A DNA stretch of 64,000 bases from Streptosporangium carneum. GTDB taxonomy: Bacteria > Actinomycetota > Actinomycetes > Streptosporangiales > Streptosporangiaceae. Every line of letters starts with the position of its first letter. Position 1 is the stretch's first letter. The stretch is from NCBI RefSeq assembly GCF_027922005.1, contig NZ_BSEV01000003.1, positions 310,001 through 374,000 of the forward strand, given 5' to 3'. The position numbers and the translations under genes were made by a program. Of this stretch, positions 16,826 through 25,540 are shown in pieces. A model generated the notes under the pieces. It was given only the letters and a program-made list of their open reading frames with translations, made no database searches and was not told where the DNA came from.

Positions 16826-17379
16826 CGGAGCACGCTCCTATCAGGGGAGTCGACCGGCTGGAAGATGTGCGCGAGGTCGTCGAATCGGATGAGCAGGAGC
16901 GCCCCGACCGCGCCCGCGAGGACGGCGACCACGACGCCCTCCGCGTGAACCGGGGGTGAGGCGGCGGAGACGGCGGTCGTGGCGGCGTGGCCGAGCACGC
17001 CGACGGCGGTCAGGATCGCGTTTCGGACCACGTGGGGCCACCCCATCGGGCTCCGCCGCGCGCCGAAACACAGGCACGACGCCCGTATCCGCCGCAGGAG
17101 GGTCAGCGCGACCGCGCCGGTGAACAACGCGCTCAGCGAGGCGGCGACCGCGAAGCCGAAGGCGGCGGAGCCGGGCGCGAGAAGCAGCGGCGCCACCGCC
17201 GCCTCGGCCAGGATCACGCAGGTGGCGGCACCCGTACGCCACCTGCGTTTCACCAGGCGTGTCTCGACCAGGGAACGGGCGAACGCGTGAAAGGCCCCCG
17301 CCCCACGCGTCTTGCCCGCCACGGCGACGGCGAACACGACGGCCTGCACGACGCCGCACCCGATCGCGACATACTCCAC
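16822..17379 (-). CDS. MauE/DoxX-like redox-associated membrane protein
   Basis: A 185-residue membrane protein with four or five hydrophobic helices. SCLCFGARRSPMGWPHVVRN contains the CxC-FG motif (Cys102, Cys104) characteristic of MauE-like proteins, which are thought to pass electrons to or from a periplasmic MauD-type thioredoxin. GTG 17379 has GGGAG six bases upstream. It is the first gene of the minus-strand peptide operon and overlaps the thioredoxin gene by 4 nt. The pair would form an electron relay across the membrane for disulfide formation, which is inference from MauE-MauD. Confidence 0.82.
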   Translation of the reverse strand: MEYVAIGCGVVQAVVFAVAVAGKTRGAGAFHAFARSLVETRLVKRRWRTGAATCVILAEAAVAPLLLAPGSAAFGFAVAASLSALFTGAVALTLLRRIRASCLCFGARRSPMGWPHVVRNAILTAVGVLGHAATTAVSAASPPVHAEGVVVAVLAGAVGALLLIRFDDLAHIFQPVDSPDRSVLR

Positions 17380-17611
17380 AGCTGCTCCCGCCCCGCGAAC
17401 CGATGTTTTCGGTCATGACGGTAGGGAGCCGCACCGTGTACTTTACTGAAAAGCTTCTTAACAGATCGACGGACCCCCCGGAATCGCCGATCCGCGCCCC
17501 ATCCAGGGGAAACGCCGTCATGCGGCGGCCCGTCACGGGGCCGGGCGGCAGAACCGGCAGAAATTCCGGCAGCAGTACGCGTTGTCGACGCGAGTGCGAC
17601 AGGAGATGCGT
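17380..17611. promoter_or_regulatory. divergent regulatory region, peptide operon / SARP regulator
   Basis: This 232-nt gap separates the MauE-like gene from the SARP gene and is the natural place for SARP binding. It includes a locally AT-rich stretch around 17440-17470 (GTGTACTTTACTGAAAAGCT) that likely holds promoter elements. AGGAG at 17601-17605 is the SARP ribosome-binding site. I could not define a clear heptameric direct repeat. Confidence 0.45.
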
Positions 17612-20600
17612 GTGGCCATGCAGGGACGACCGGCACAGGTCTCGGCCGGCGAGGCGCTTCGACGCAGGCGGACGGCCGCCGGATGGAGCCAGCACGAACT
17701 CGCCTCACGGGCGGGCCTGAGCGTTCGCACGATCCGCGACATCGAGCAGGGAAGGGTGAGCCGCCCCCAGCAGGCCTCCCTGGAGCGGCTGCTGTCCGCC
17801 CTGCCGGTCCAGGACGCCGAGCGGCGCGAACTGCTCGCGGGCTTCGAGCCGCCGCGGAGCCGTACGGCGGAGACGGGCCTGTGGATCGGCGTGCTGGGCG
17901 CGCTGTCCGTACGGCGGGACGGCGTCGCGCTGGAGATCGGATCCGCCATGCCCAGGACCCTGCTCGGCCTCCTCGCGCTGCGGCGGCGGAGCCCGGTCCC
18001 GACCGAGGAGATCGTCGACGTGCTGTGGGGGCACAACCCGCCGCGGACGTGCGTCAACCTGATCCAGGTGTACGTCGGCAGGCTGCGGGCCAGGCTGGAG
18101 CCCGAACGGGAGACCAGGGCGACGGCGTTGACGGTCCGCCGCACGCCGGACGGATACGTCCTCGACCTGGCCGACGAGCAGGTCGACCTCGGCCGGTTCG
18201 ACACGCTGTGCCTGCGAGCCGAACGGGCGGGGGCCGCGGGAGACCGCGACGGGGCGCGGGAGCTGCTGGCCGAGGCCTTACGGTGCTGGCGCGGCCCGGT
18301 GCTGGCCGGGGCGCCCGACACGCTTCGCGCCCACCCCGCCGCGATCGCGGCCTCCCGCCGCCGCGTCGAGGCGGCTCTCGGCTACGCGGACACGGCGGCG
18401 GCCGTGGCGGACCACCAGCACGTCGCCGAGTCGCTGTGGCCTCTGGTGAACGACGAGCCCCTGCACGAGGGGCTGACCGCCCGGCTCATGACGGCGCTCG
18501 CGGGCTGCGGCGAACAGGCCGTCGCGCTGCGCCTGTTCACCGGCGTCCGGGCCAGGCTGGCCGACGAACTGGGCGTGGAACCCGGTGCCGAGCTGCGCGC
18601 GGCGCATCTGCGCATCCTCAGAGGCCGCCCGGCGGCCGGCGGCGACGCCGCGGGCGCGTCGCGAAGGCAGGGCCGGGGCGCGGCGTCCCCAAAACCGCCT
18701 CCGCCCCTCGGACCGCCCCCCGGACCGCTCCCCGAGCCGTCCGCCCGGCCGCCCGCCCAGCTGCCCGCCGGAGTCGCCGCCTTCACCGGACGCGCCGCGG
18801 CGCTCCGGGACCTGGACAGGCTGCTGGCCAGGCACGACAAGACCCTGACGATCGCGGTGATCACCGGAACCGCGGGCGTCGGCAAGACCGCTCTGGCGGT
18901 GCGCTGGGCGCACCGCGTGCGGGAGCGGTTCCCCGACGGGCAGCTGCACGTGAACCTCAGGGGATACGCGGCCGAGGGCCCGTTGCGGCCCGCCGACGTG
19001 TTGTCGCGCTTCCTGCACTCCCTCGGCGTGCCGCCGGACCAGGCGCCCTCCGACCAGGAGGAGGCCGCGGCGCTCTACCGCACCCTGCTCTCCGGCAGGC
19101 GCGTGCTCGTCCTGCTGGACAACGCGGCGGGCCCCGAGCAGGTGAGGCCGCTGCTGCCGGGGAGCGCGGGATCGGTCGCCGTCATCACCAGCCGCGACGC
19201 CCTGGCCGGGCTCGTCGCGCGCGACGGGGCGCACCGGGTGCCCCTGGAGGCGCTGTCCCCGCAGGAGTCGCGCACTCTCCTGACCCGCCTGCTCGGCGCG
19301 GCCAGGACGCGGGCGGAGCCCTCCGCGGCGCTCGACCTCGCCACGCTCTGCGGGCACCTGCCGCTCGCGCTGCGCATCGCCGCCGCCAACCTTCTCGGCA
19401 GCAGGCACAGGACGGTCGCGGAGTACGCCGAGGAGCTGCGCGCGGGCAACAGGCTCAGCGCGCTCGAAGTGCCGGGAGACCCCGAGTCCGCCGTCAGGGC
19501 CGCCTTCCGGCTGTCGTACACCGCCATGCCCGACCCCGCGCGGCGGCTCTTCCGGCTGCTCGGAACCGTCACGGGCCCCGACGTCACGATCGCGGCGGCG
19601 GCCGCGCTCACGGGCGCCGCACAGGCCGGGGCCGCCGAGCTGATGGGCGTCCTGACGGCGGCGCACCTGGTGGACGAGCACGCGCCGGGACGGTTCGCCC
19701 AGCACGACCTGCTGCGCCTGTGCGCGGCCGAGTACGCGCGGGCCGAGGAGACCGAGGAGGATCGCCTGGCCGCGCTCACCCGCCTGCACCGGCACTACCT
19801 GGCCACGGCCGACGTCGCGGCCAGGCTGCTGTACCCGCAGTTCATGCGTCTGGAGCTGCCGCCCGCCGAGGTCACGCCCTCACCCTCGCGCTTCGACGAC
19901 CACGAGGCCGCCTCCGCCTGGCTCGACGCCGAGGCGCAGAACCTGGTGGCCGCCGTCACGTCCACCGCGGCGAACGGGCCGCACGAGCTGGCCTGGCTCA
20001 TCGCGGACACGCTGCGGGGATACTTCTTCATGCGGCACAGCGCCGTCGACTGGGCGACGGCGGCGCAGGCGGGGCTCGCCGCCGCGGAGGCCGCGGGAGA
20101 GCGCAGGGCGCAGGCCGTGCTCCAGCTCAGCCTGGCGGGCCTGCACGGCTTCCAGGGACGGCATCGCCAGGCCATCCGGCGCTACACGCTCGCCCTGGAA
20201 CTGGCGGAGAGCGTGGGCTGGCACGAGGGGCAGACCGCCGTCCTCGGCAACCTGGGCGCCACGCACGCCGACCTCGGCATGCTGGCGCAGGCCGGCGACT
20301 ATCTCACGCGAGCCCTCGAACTCAACGTCAAGGTCGGGAGCGAGGAGAGGCAGGCCGTCAACCTCGGCAACCTGGGCTGCGTCTACCTCGAGATGGGCCG
20401 CCTGCGTCAGGCCGCCGACTGCCTCGACCGCTCCCTGGCCGTGTGCCGCCGTCTCGGTCACCGGGGCGGAGAGGCGAACAACCTCGCCGTGCTGGGCGAG
20501 GTGAAGCACTTCATGGGCCTGCTGGACGCGGCGCACGACGACCTCGTGGCGGCGCTCGCGCTGCACCGGCAGGTGGGCAACCGGGGGAACGAGGCCGACA

Positions 20601-21157
20601 CCATGCGCAACCTCGCCGCGGTCCACCGCGACGCGGGACGGCTCGGGGAGGCCCTCGACCTGGCCAAGGACGCGCTGGCCGCGGCCTGGCAGACCGGGCA
20701 CCGGCGGCTGGTCGCCGACGCCCTCAACACGCTCGGCACCGTCTGCCAGCACGTCGGCGACGTCACGTCCGCCGTGGAGCACCAGCAGGAGGCGCTGAGC
20801 ACCGCGCGGGCCGCGGGCAACAGGTATCCCGAGATGAAGGCGCTGCTGGGGCTCGCGGCCTGCTCGAACGCCCTCGGCGAGTACGGCGCGGCGGTCCGGC
20901 AGGCCGACCTGGCCCTGGCGATCGCCGTCGGCGCCGGATACCGGATGCACGAGGGGCAGGCCCTGACCGCGCGGGCCCAGGCCCGATACGGGCTGCACGA
21001 CCTGGAAGGAGCCGGCCGCGACGCCGGGCTGGCGCTGGACGCGCACCGGGAGACGGGCCACGCGCCGGGCGAGGCCAGGACCCGCGACCTGCTGGCGGGC
21101 ATCGCGGCGACCGCCGCCCCCGCCTTCCCCGGGGACTCAGCCCCCCACGCGCACTGA
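17612..21157 (+). CDS. large SARP regulator: XRE-HTH, BTAD, NB-ARC and TPR domains (AfsR-like)
   Basis: A 1181-residue regulator with four parts. Residues about 8-60 form an XRE-type HTH (GEALRRRRTAAGWSQHELAS). About 85-320 form the SARP OmpR-type DNA-binding and BTAD domains (LIQVYVGRLRARLEP, GYVLDLADEQVDL). About 390-760 form an NB-ARC/STAND NTPase with P-loop ITGTAGVGKTALAV. From about 790 to the end are TPR repeats (GNLGATHADLGMLAQAGDYL). GTG 17612 has AGGAG six bases upstream; TTG 17582 is less likely. An XRE domain ahead of SARP is a less common arrangement. It is divergent from the Cys-rich peptide operon and probably controls it. Its stop lies 6 nt from a convergent gene. Confidence 0.9.
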   Translation: MAMQGRPAQVSAGEALRRRRTAAGWSQHELASRAGLSVRTIRDIEQGRVSRPQQASLERLLSALPVQDAERRELLAGFEPPRSRTAETGLWIGVLGALSVRRDGVALEIGSAMPRTLLGLLALRRRSPVPTEEIVDVLWGHNPPRTCVNLIQVYVGRLRARLEPERETRATALTVRRTPDGYVLDLADEQVDLGRFDTLCLRAERAGAAGDRDGARELLAEALRCWRGPVLAGAPDTLRAHPAAIAASRRRVEAALGYADTAAAVADHQHVAESLWPLVNDEPLHEGLTARLMTALAGCGEQAVALRLFTGVRARLADELGVEPGAELRAAHLRILRGRPAAGGDAAGASRRQGRGAASPKPPPPLGPPPGPLPEPSARPPAQLPAGVAAFTGRAAALRDLDRLLARHDKTLTIAVITGTAGVGKTALAVRWAHRVRERFPDGQLHVNLRGYAAEGPLRPADVLSRFLHSLGVPPDQAPSDQEEAAALYRTLLSGRRVLVLLDNAAGPEQVRPLLPGSAGSVAVITSRDALAGLVARDGAHRVPLEALSPQESRTLLTRLLGAARTRAEPSAALDLATLCGHLPLALRIAAANLLGSRHRTVAEYAEELRAGNRLSALEVPGDPESAVRAAFRLSYTAMPDPARRLFRLLGTVTGPDVTIAAAAALTGAAQAGAAELMGVLTAAHLVDEHAPGRFAQHDLLRLCAAEYARAEETEEDRLAALTRLHRHYLATADVAARLLYPQFMRLELPPAEVTPSPSRFDDHEAASAWLDAEAQNLVAAVTSTAANGPHELAWLIADTLRGYFFMRHSAVDWATAAQAGLAAAEAAGERRAQAVLQLSLAGLHGFQGRHRQAIRRYTLALELAESVGWHEGQTAVLGNLGATHADLGMLAQAGDYLTRALELNVKVGSEERQAVNLGNLGCVYLEMGRLRQAADCLDRSLAVCRRLGHRGGEANNLAVLGEVKHFMGLLDAAHDDLVAALALHRQVGNRGNEADTMRNLAAVHRDAGRLGEALDLAKDALAAAWQTGHRRLVADALNTLGTVCQHVGDVTSAVEHQQEALSTARAAGNRYPEMKALLGLAACSNALGEYGAAVRQADLALAIAVGAGYRMHEGQALTARAQARYGLHDLEGAGRDAGLALDAHRETGHAPGEARTRDLLAGIAATAAPAFPGDSAPHAH

Positions 21158-21163
21158 CCGCGA

Positions 21164-21796
21164 TCAGGTGCGGCGGTCCTCCATCTCCCAGAGGTGGTCG
21201 ATCACGTGCCAGGCGACGCGGCGGGCCGTGTAACGGGCGGGCCAGCCGCCGGGGACGACCGGGGCTCCGTCCGAGGGCCTGGCCAGCACCTCGGCGAGCT
21301 CCTCACGCATGGCCGCCAGGCCCGTGGCGTCGCGGAACGGCCTGTGCCTGACCCCCACCTTGCGGGCGTACGCGCGCTCGGCCTCGACCACGTGGGCGGC
21401 CATCTTGTCCCGGTCCCTGCCACCGCCGCGCGGGCCCTTGCGCAGTTCCTGCGGCGAGCCCGCCACGGCCTCCTCGAAGAGCTCCCACGCCGCCCTGACC
21501 AGTGCGACGCTCCGCTCCGCCTCGGCCGCCCCGACGGGCTCACCGTCCAGCTCGGGGATCGCCTCGATCGCCCCGAAGTCCGTGGTCGTTCCCCCCTTCG
21601 CGCGCTCGACGACCACCGGGGCGCCGGGTTCGAAGGTCAGGCCCGCCCGTTCCGCGACCGTCCGGTAGCGCGGCGCATAGTCGGCGAGCGCGTCCAGCGC
21701 CGCCTCCTCCGAGCCGCCGATGCGGCACCAGCCCGGCCACTCGGCCGAGCAGGCGAAGACCTTCTTGGGGCCGATCTCCAGATAAACGCGTGTCAT
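21164..21796 (-). CDS. conserved hypothetical protein (DinB-like C-terminus)
   Basis: A 210-residue cytosolic protein found widely in actinomycetes. The N-terminus RVYLEIGPKKVFACSAEWPG followed by WCRIGGSEEAALDALADYA resembles HicB-like or antitoxin-type small domains. The C-terminal half has helical character and ends WHVIDHLWEMEDR, which resembles DinB-superfamily helices with a potential metal-binding His. No function is known to me. ATG 21796; convergent with the SARP gene with only 6 nt between stops. It may be the last gene of a minus-strand group starting at the LLM oxidoreductase. Confidence 0.75.
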   Translation of the reverse strand: MTRVYLEIGPKKVFACSAEWPGWCRIGGSEEAALDALADYAPRYRTVAERAGLTFEPGAPVVVERAKGGTTTDFGAIEAIPELDGEPVGAAEAERSVALVRAAWELFEEAVAGSPQELRKGPRGGGRDRDKMAAHVVEAERAYARKVGVRHRPFRDATGLAAMREELAEVLARPSDGAPVVPGGWPARYTARRVAWHVIDHLWEMEDRRT

Positions 21797-21832
21797 GTCC
21801 CGCAGCCTCGCACCGAAAGGTGACAGGTGACG

Positions 21833-22624
21833 TCAGGTACCGTCCTCGACCATGTCGATCAGGTCGGCGACCGAGTCGACCACCTGGGACGGGCGGAAGG
21901 GGTAGCGGTCTATCCGGTCCTTGGTCATAACGCCGCTGAGCACCAGGATCGTGTGCAGCCCCGCCTCCATGCCGGAGACGATGTCGGTGTCCATCCGGTC
22001 ACCGATCATGGCGGTGCTCTCACTGTGGCCGTCGATGGCCCGCAGGGCGCTGCGCATCATCATCGGGTTGGGCTTGCCGACGAAGTAGGGCTGCACGCCG
22101 GTCGCCTTGGTGATCATCGCCGCGACCGCGCCGCAGGCGGGCAGGGAGCCCTCGGTGGACGGGCCGACCGGATCCGGGTTGGTCGCGATGAAGCGGGCGC
22201 CGTTCTCGATCAGCCGGATGGCACGGGTGATCTGGGTGAAGCTGTAGGTCCGGGTCTCGCCGAGCACCACGTAGTCGGGGTCGATGTCGGTCAGGACGTA
22301 GCCCGCCTCGTGCAGGGCGGTGGTCAGCCCGGCCTCGCCGATCACATAGGCGGAACCGCCGGGGCGCTGGTCGTCCAGGAACTTCGCGGTGGCGAGCGCC
22401 GAGGTCCAGATCGACTCAGGGGGGATCTCCAGACCGGCGGCGCGCAGCCGTACGGCCAGGTCACGCGGGGTGTAGATGGAGTTGTTCGTGAGCACGAGGA
22501 ACCGTTTTCCCGACTCGCGCAGGCGGCGGACGAACTCGTCGGCGCCGGGAACGGGGTGCCCCTCGTGGACGAGGACACCGTCCATGTCCGACAGCCAGCA
22601 CTCGATCGGCTTGCGCTCTTTCAC
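21833..22624 (-). CDS. HAD-IIA family phosphatase (NagD-like)
   Basis: A 263-residue HAD hydrolase of subfamily IIA. WLSDMDGVLVHEG holds the DxD nucleophile motif, LTNNSIYTPRDL is motif II with the usual Thr-Asn-Asn, GKPNPMMM carries the motif III Lys, and GDRMDTDIVSGMEAG is motif IV. Family members dephosphorylate nucleotides or sugar phosphates. GTG 22624 has GGGGGA just upstream; an ATG at about 22663 is possible but unsupported. It sits 36 nt upstream of the DinB-like gene on the same strand. Confidence 0.9.
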   Translation of the reverse strand: MKERKPIECWLSDMDGVLVHEGHPVPGADEFVRRLRESGKRFLVLTNNSIYTPRDLAVRLRAAGLEIPPESIWTSALATAKFLDDQRPGGSAYVIGEAGLTTALHEAGYVLTDIDPDYVVLGETRTYSFTQITRAIRLIENGARFIATNPDPVGPSTEGSLPACGAVAAMITKATGVQPYFVGKPNPMMMRSALRAIDGHSESTAMIGDRMDTDIVSGMEAGLHTILVLSGVMTKDRIDRYPFRPSQVVDSVADLIDMVEDGT

Positions 22625-22761
22625 CGTTCCCCCGCGTTCCAGCCCAACTGACAACACCGACATGACACCACAGACACGACAACAAGGATGACAGGTCGGA
22701 GACGGACCACACGCCGCCAGACCCCCGCGCCCCCCACGTCTCACAGGCCGGCGGCAGGCGG

Positions 22762-23193
22762 CTACCGCACGGTGCGCCAGGCCAGCTCCTCGACCAGCTC
22801 CCGGCTCCGCCAGCCGTAGGGGGTGCGGAGCATGCGGTGGTGGTGCCACCCTCCGGCCTGGACGAGTCCGGAGGCGTCGGCGGGGAGCACGTCCCGGGAA
22901 GGCGCGAGGGTGCCGGTGAACGGGGCCGTGACCACGGCCTCGTCCCCCTCGAACCTGATGACCGCCGCGCCGATCAGGTGATGCCGACCCGGCCAGCGGG
23001 ACAGCGTCTCGGCCAGCCACCGCCGCGCCTCCTCGCGGTTTCCCCTGACGCCTCCTGCGGCGGTGTAGTCGATCACCGCGTCGGCGGTGAACACGAGGTC
23101 GAGCCGTGCCCAGTCCGCGCCGTCGACGATGTGGGCGTACCTGGCGAGCAGGTCGCCGATCTCAAGGCGGTCCGCGATCTCCCGTTCCCTCAT
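22762..23193 (-). CDS. SnoaL-like (NTF2-fold) protein
   Basis: A 143-residue small protein with the alpha+beta cone fold pattern of SnoaL-like domains: EIGDLLARYAHIVDGADW, then LVFTADAVIDYTAAGG, then WPGRHHLIGAAVIRFEGDEA. Such domains act as cyclases, isomerases or binding proteins, and sequence alone does not decide. ATG 23193 is preceded by GGAGG at only one base spacing; an upstream TTG at 23205 in frame would place it differently. It lies 24 nt downstream of the LLM oxidoreductase and is probably cotranscribed. Confidence 0.82.
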   Translation of the reverse strand: MREREIADRLEIGDLLARYAHIVDGADWARLDLVFTADAVIDYTAAGGVRGNREEARRWLAETLSRWPGRHHLIGAAVIRFEGDEAVVTAPFTGTLAPSRDVLPADASGLVQAGGWHHHRMLRTPYGWRSRELVEELAWRTVR

Positions 23194-23217
23194 GCCTCCA
23201 TACAACCAAACGCTTGA

Positions 23218-24117
23218 TCAGGGTGCGAGGGCCTCCAGCGCCGCCTCCGCCCTGCGCATCGACTCCTCGGGGTCGGCGTCCGGCGAGCCGATCTGCGGGT
23301 CGAAGTTGAGGTCGTGGAAGACGTCGGTGACCCCCTTGGCCTCCAACCTGGCCACGTCCTGCCGGATCTCCTCGAACGAACCGGTCAGCGGGACGCGCTC
23401 CGCGGCTCCCGAGGGGCGGATCTGGGTGACCCCGCGGGTGACGAAACGCAGCGTCTCCGGGTCCCGTCCGGCGGCACGGGCCGCCTCCTTTACAATGTAG
23501 ATTCTCTCGTCGATGCGGTCGAGGTCCTCACGGCTCGAACTGATCCAGCCGTCGGCCAGCCGCCCCGCGCGCCGCAGCGCGACCTCGGCGCTCCCGCCGA
23601 GCAGGAGAGGCGGCTGCGGCTGCGGCTTGGGGTTCTGGTGCACGGGCGGCACCTGGTAGAACTCACCCTTGTGCTCGACCGTCTCCTCCGACCAGAGCCT
23701 CCGCAGCAGGTGGATGTACTCCTCGCCGCGCCGCCCCCGCCGCTCGAAGCTCACCCCGGAGGCGGCGAACTCCTCGGGCAGCCAGCCGAGGCCCAGGCCG
23801 ACGTCGAGACGCCCGCCGGAGACCGCCTGCAGGCTGGCCAGCTGCTTGGCCAGCAGCGGGGGCGAGGTGAACGGCATGTTCAGCACCGCCACGCCGAGCC
23901 GGACGCGGTCGGTCACCCCGGCCAGGTAGGCGAGCGTCACCACCGGGTCGTGCACACTGCGGTAGACGGGCCCCATCGAGTGCCCCTGCGGGTACAGCAG
24001 ACGTTGGAAGGTCCACACCTCGTGATAGCCGAGCTCCTCGGCCCTGCGGGCGACCCGCACCATGTTGCCTGGCGTCGCCCAGGACCCCGAGACGGGCACC
24101 GCGAATCCGATCCTCAT
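23218..24117 (-). CDS. LLM-class F420-dependent oxidoreductase
   Basis: A 299-residue TIM-barrel flavin/F420 oxidoreductase of the luciferase-like superfamily. Recognisable blocks include RIGFAVPVSGSWATPGNM at the start, VVTLAYLAGVTDRVRLGVAV, and SGGRLDVGLGLGWLPEEFAA. LLLGGSAEVALRRAGRLADG is the conserved C-terminal cofactor-proximal segment. Actinomycete members of this clade usually use F420; the substrate is unknown. ATG 24117 fits family starts, with GTG 24126 as an alternative; neither has a clear ribosome-binding site. It heads a small minus-strand group with the SnoaL-like gene. Confidence 0.88.
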   Translation of the reverse strand: MRIGFAVPVSGSWATPGNMVRVARRAEELGYHEVWTFQRLLYPQGHSMGPVYRSVHDPVVTLAYLAGVTDRVRLGVAVLNMPFTSPPLLAKQLASLQAVSGGRLDVGLGLGWLPEEFAASGVSFERRGRRGEEYIHLLRRLWSEETVEHKGEFYQVPPVHQNPKPQPQPPLLLGGSAEVALRRAGRLADGWISSSREDLDRIDERIYIVKEAARAAGRDPETLRFVTRGVTQIRPSGAAERVPLTGSFEEIRQDVARLEAKGVTDVFHDLNFDPQIGSPDADPEESMRRAEAALEALAP

Positions 24118-24173
24118 GCCATGCACTTTATGCGTCTCTGCGCAAGGGTCGCGATCAGTGGTTCACTTGCCGG

Positions 24174-25115
24174 ATGAGCGACAGCGACGACCTGATCGAC
24201 GAGCTCCGCCGGATCGCCGTCCGGTACGGCTCCGCGCCCGCGGAGGTGGTGCCGACCCGCCCCGACGTGATCATCGTGCGAGCCGGCGCCGTCGTGGTCA
24301 AGGCGCACGCCCCGGGAGCCGATCGGGCGCCGCTGGCCGAGCGGATGCGGGCCGTCGGACGGCGGGCCCTGTACGGGATCATGCTCGAGCCGGTCACGGA
24401 GGAGGTCGGGGTCGTCGAGGACCGGCTGGTCACGGTGTGGCCCGCCGGGACCCCGGTGGATCACTCGGCCCCGGACGCGGCCCCCTGGGAGGCGGCGGCG
24501 CGGCTGCTTGCCAGGCTGCACACGGTGCCGGTGGGGGCGCTGCCTCCGCTGCCTCCCGCGGGCGGGCCCGCGCGGGTGGCCGCGATGGTCGCCCGCCTCA
24601 GGGGCGACTCCGCCGCCGCGCTCGTCGTGCGCCGGGCCCTGGCCTGCCTGCCCGGGGCGGCCTTGGGCCGGGCCTGGAACCCGCTCCCGACGCCGGCTCA
24701 CGGCTCATCTGGCCGCGGCTCGCTGACCCACGGCGACTGGCACATGGGCCAGCTGGTCAGGATCAGGGGCGAGTGGATCCTCATCGACGTCGACGATCTG
24801 GGAGTCGGCGATCCCGCCTGGGATCTGGCCAGGCCCGCCGCCTGGTTCGCCGCAGGACTGCTCGACCCCGAGGTCTGGCACCGTTTCCTGGCCGCCTACC
24901 GCGCGGAGGGCGGACAGGCCGTCGGCGCGGACGGCGACCCGTGGGAACGGCTGAACCTCCCGGCGCAGGCGATGACCGTGCAGCTCACGGCGGCGGCGGT
25001 GGCGAACGCCGAGCGGGAGGGACGGCCGCTGGACGAGGTCGAGCAGGTGCTTGTCGACACCTGTCAAAGGATTGTCCAGTTCCGAAGCGCCTGCCATAGT
25101 GTGCCCACGCAGTAG
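24174..25115 (+). CDS. aminoglycoside-phosphotransferase-fold kinase (APH family)
   Basis: A 313-residue protein with the APH/choline-kinase fold: an N-lobe Lys in AVVVKAHAPG, the Brenner motif LTHGDWHMGQLV (catalytic Asp), and LIDVDDLGVGDPAWDLARPA with the metal-binding Asp. It probably phosphorylates a small hydroxylated metabolite; real antibiotic resistance cannot be inferred. ATG 24174 is used; no strong ribosome-binding site is visible. It is divergent from the LLM gene and followed by a zinc-ribbon gene 46 nt downstream. Confidence 0.82.
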   Translation: MSDSDDLIDELRRIAVRYGSAPAEVVPTRPDVIIVRAGAVVVKAHAPGADRAPLAERMRAVGRRALYGIMLEPVTEEVGVVEDRLVTVWPAGTPVDHSAPDAAPWEAAARLLARLHTVPVGALPPLPPAGGPARVAAMVARLRGDSAAALVVRRALACLPGAALGRAWNPLPTPAHGSSGRGSLTHGDWHMGQLVRIRGEWILIDVDDLGVGDPAWDLARPAAWFAAGLLDPEVWHRFLAAYRAEGGQAVGADGDPWERLNLPAQAMTVQLTAAAVANAEREGRPLDEVEQVLVDTCQRIVQFRSACHSVPTQ

Positions 25116-25161
25116 GTTGTGGTTACGTCAGACGCAACCCCAGGACAAGGAGATCATCCAG

Positions 25162-25443
25162 ATGCAGTGCCCGAAGTGTCGGGGCAACATGCGCACCTAT
25201 GAGCGCAACGGTGTCCACATCGACCAGTGCGACGGCTGTCGCGGCATCTTCCTGGACTACGGCGAGTTGGAGACGCTGACTCGCATGGAGAGCCAGTGGT
25301 CCCAGCAGCACTCCGCTCCCCCGCCGCCCCCGCCGCCGCCGCCGATGCACCACGGCGCGCCGCCCGCCTGGGGCGCCCCCCACCACGGCCACTACGGCCA
25401 CCACCGCAACCGCAGCTGGGTCGGGATGCTGTTCTCCTCCTGA
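25162..25443 (+). CDS. TFIIB-type zinc-ribbon protein
   Basis: A 93-residue protein. MQCPKCRGNMRTYERNGVHI then DQCDGCRGIFLDYGELE carries two CxxC knuckles that bind zinc, the zf-TFIIB/COG3809 pattern. The C-terminal half is a run of about nine prolines followed by a His-rich tail (HHGAPPAWGAPHHGHYGHHR), possibly metal-binding and disordered. ATG 25162 has AAGGAG nine bases upstream. Function is unknown; it is found as an isolated small gene in many actinomycetes. Confidence 0.88.
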   Translation: MQCPKCRGNMRTYERNGVHIDQCDGCRGIFLDYGELETLTRMESQWSQQHSAPPPPPPPPPMHHGAPPAWGAPHHGHYGHHRNRSWVGMLFSS

Positions 25444-25448
25444 TCTCT

Positions 25449-25505
25449 CCCCCCGATTCCATCAGGGGGGAACCGGGACCGCGATCTCGCGACGGAGATC
25501 GCGGT
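25449..25505 (+). terminator. tandem hairpins after the zinc-ribbon gene
   Basis: A 6-bp CCCCCC/GGGGGG hairpin (25449-25470) is followed by a perfect 11-bp stem ACCGCGATCTC (25478-25488) with GAGATCGCGGT (25495-25505). It lies between this gene and the convergent lipoprotein gene. Confidence 0.65.
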
Positions 25506-25540
25506 CTTCGCGTTCCCGGCCCCTCACGAGGAGAGCGGGG

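Noticed and set aside
17683..21351. A 1222-aa plus-strand open frame rich in Arg and Gly
   Set aside because: It is a frame-shifted shadow of the SARP gene and lacks protein-like composition.
24062..25099. A 345-aa Arg/Gly-rich plus-strand frame
   Set aside because: Shadow of the APH-family kinase gene.
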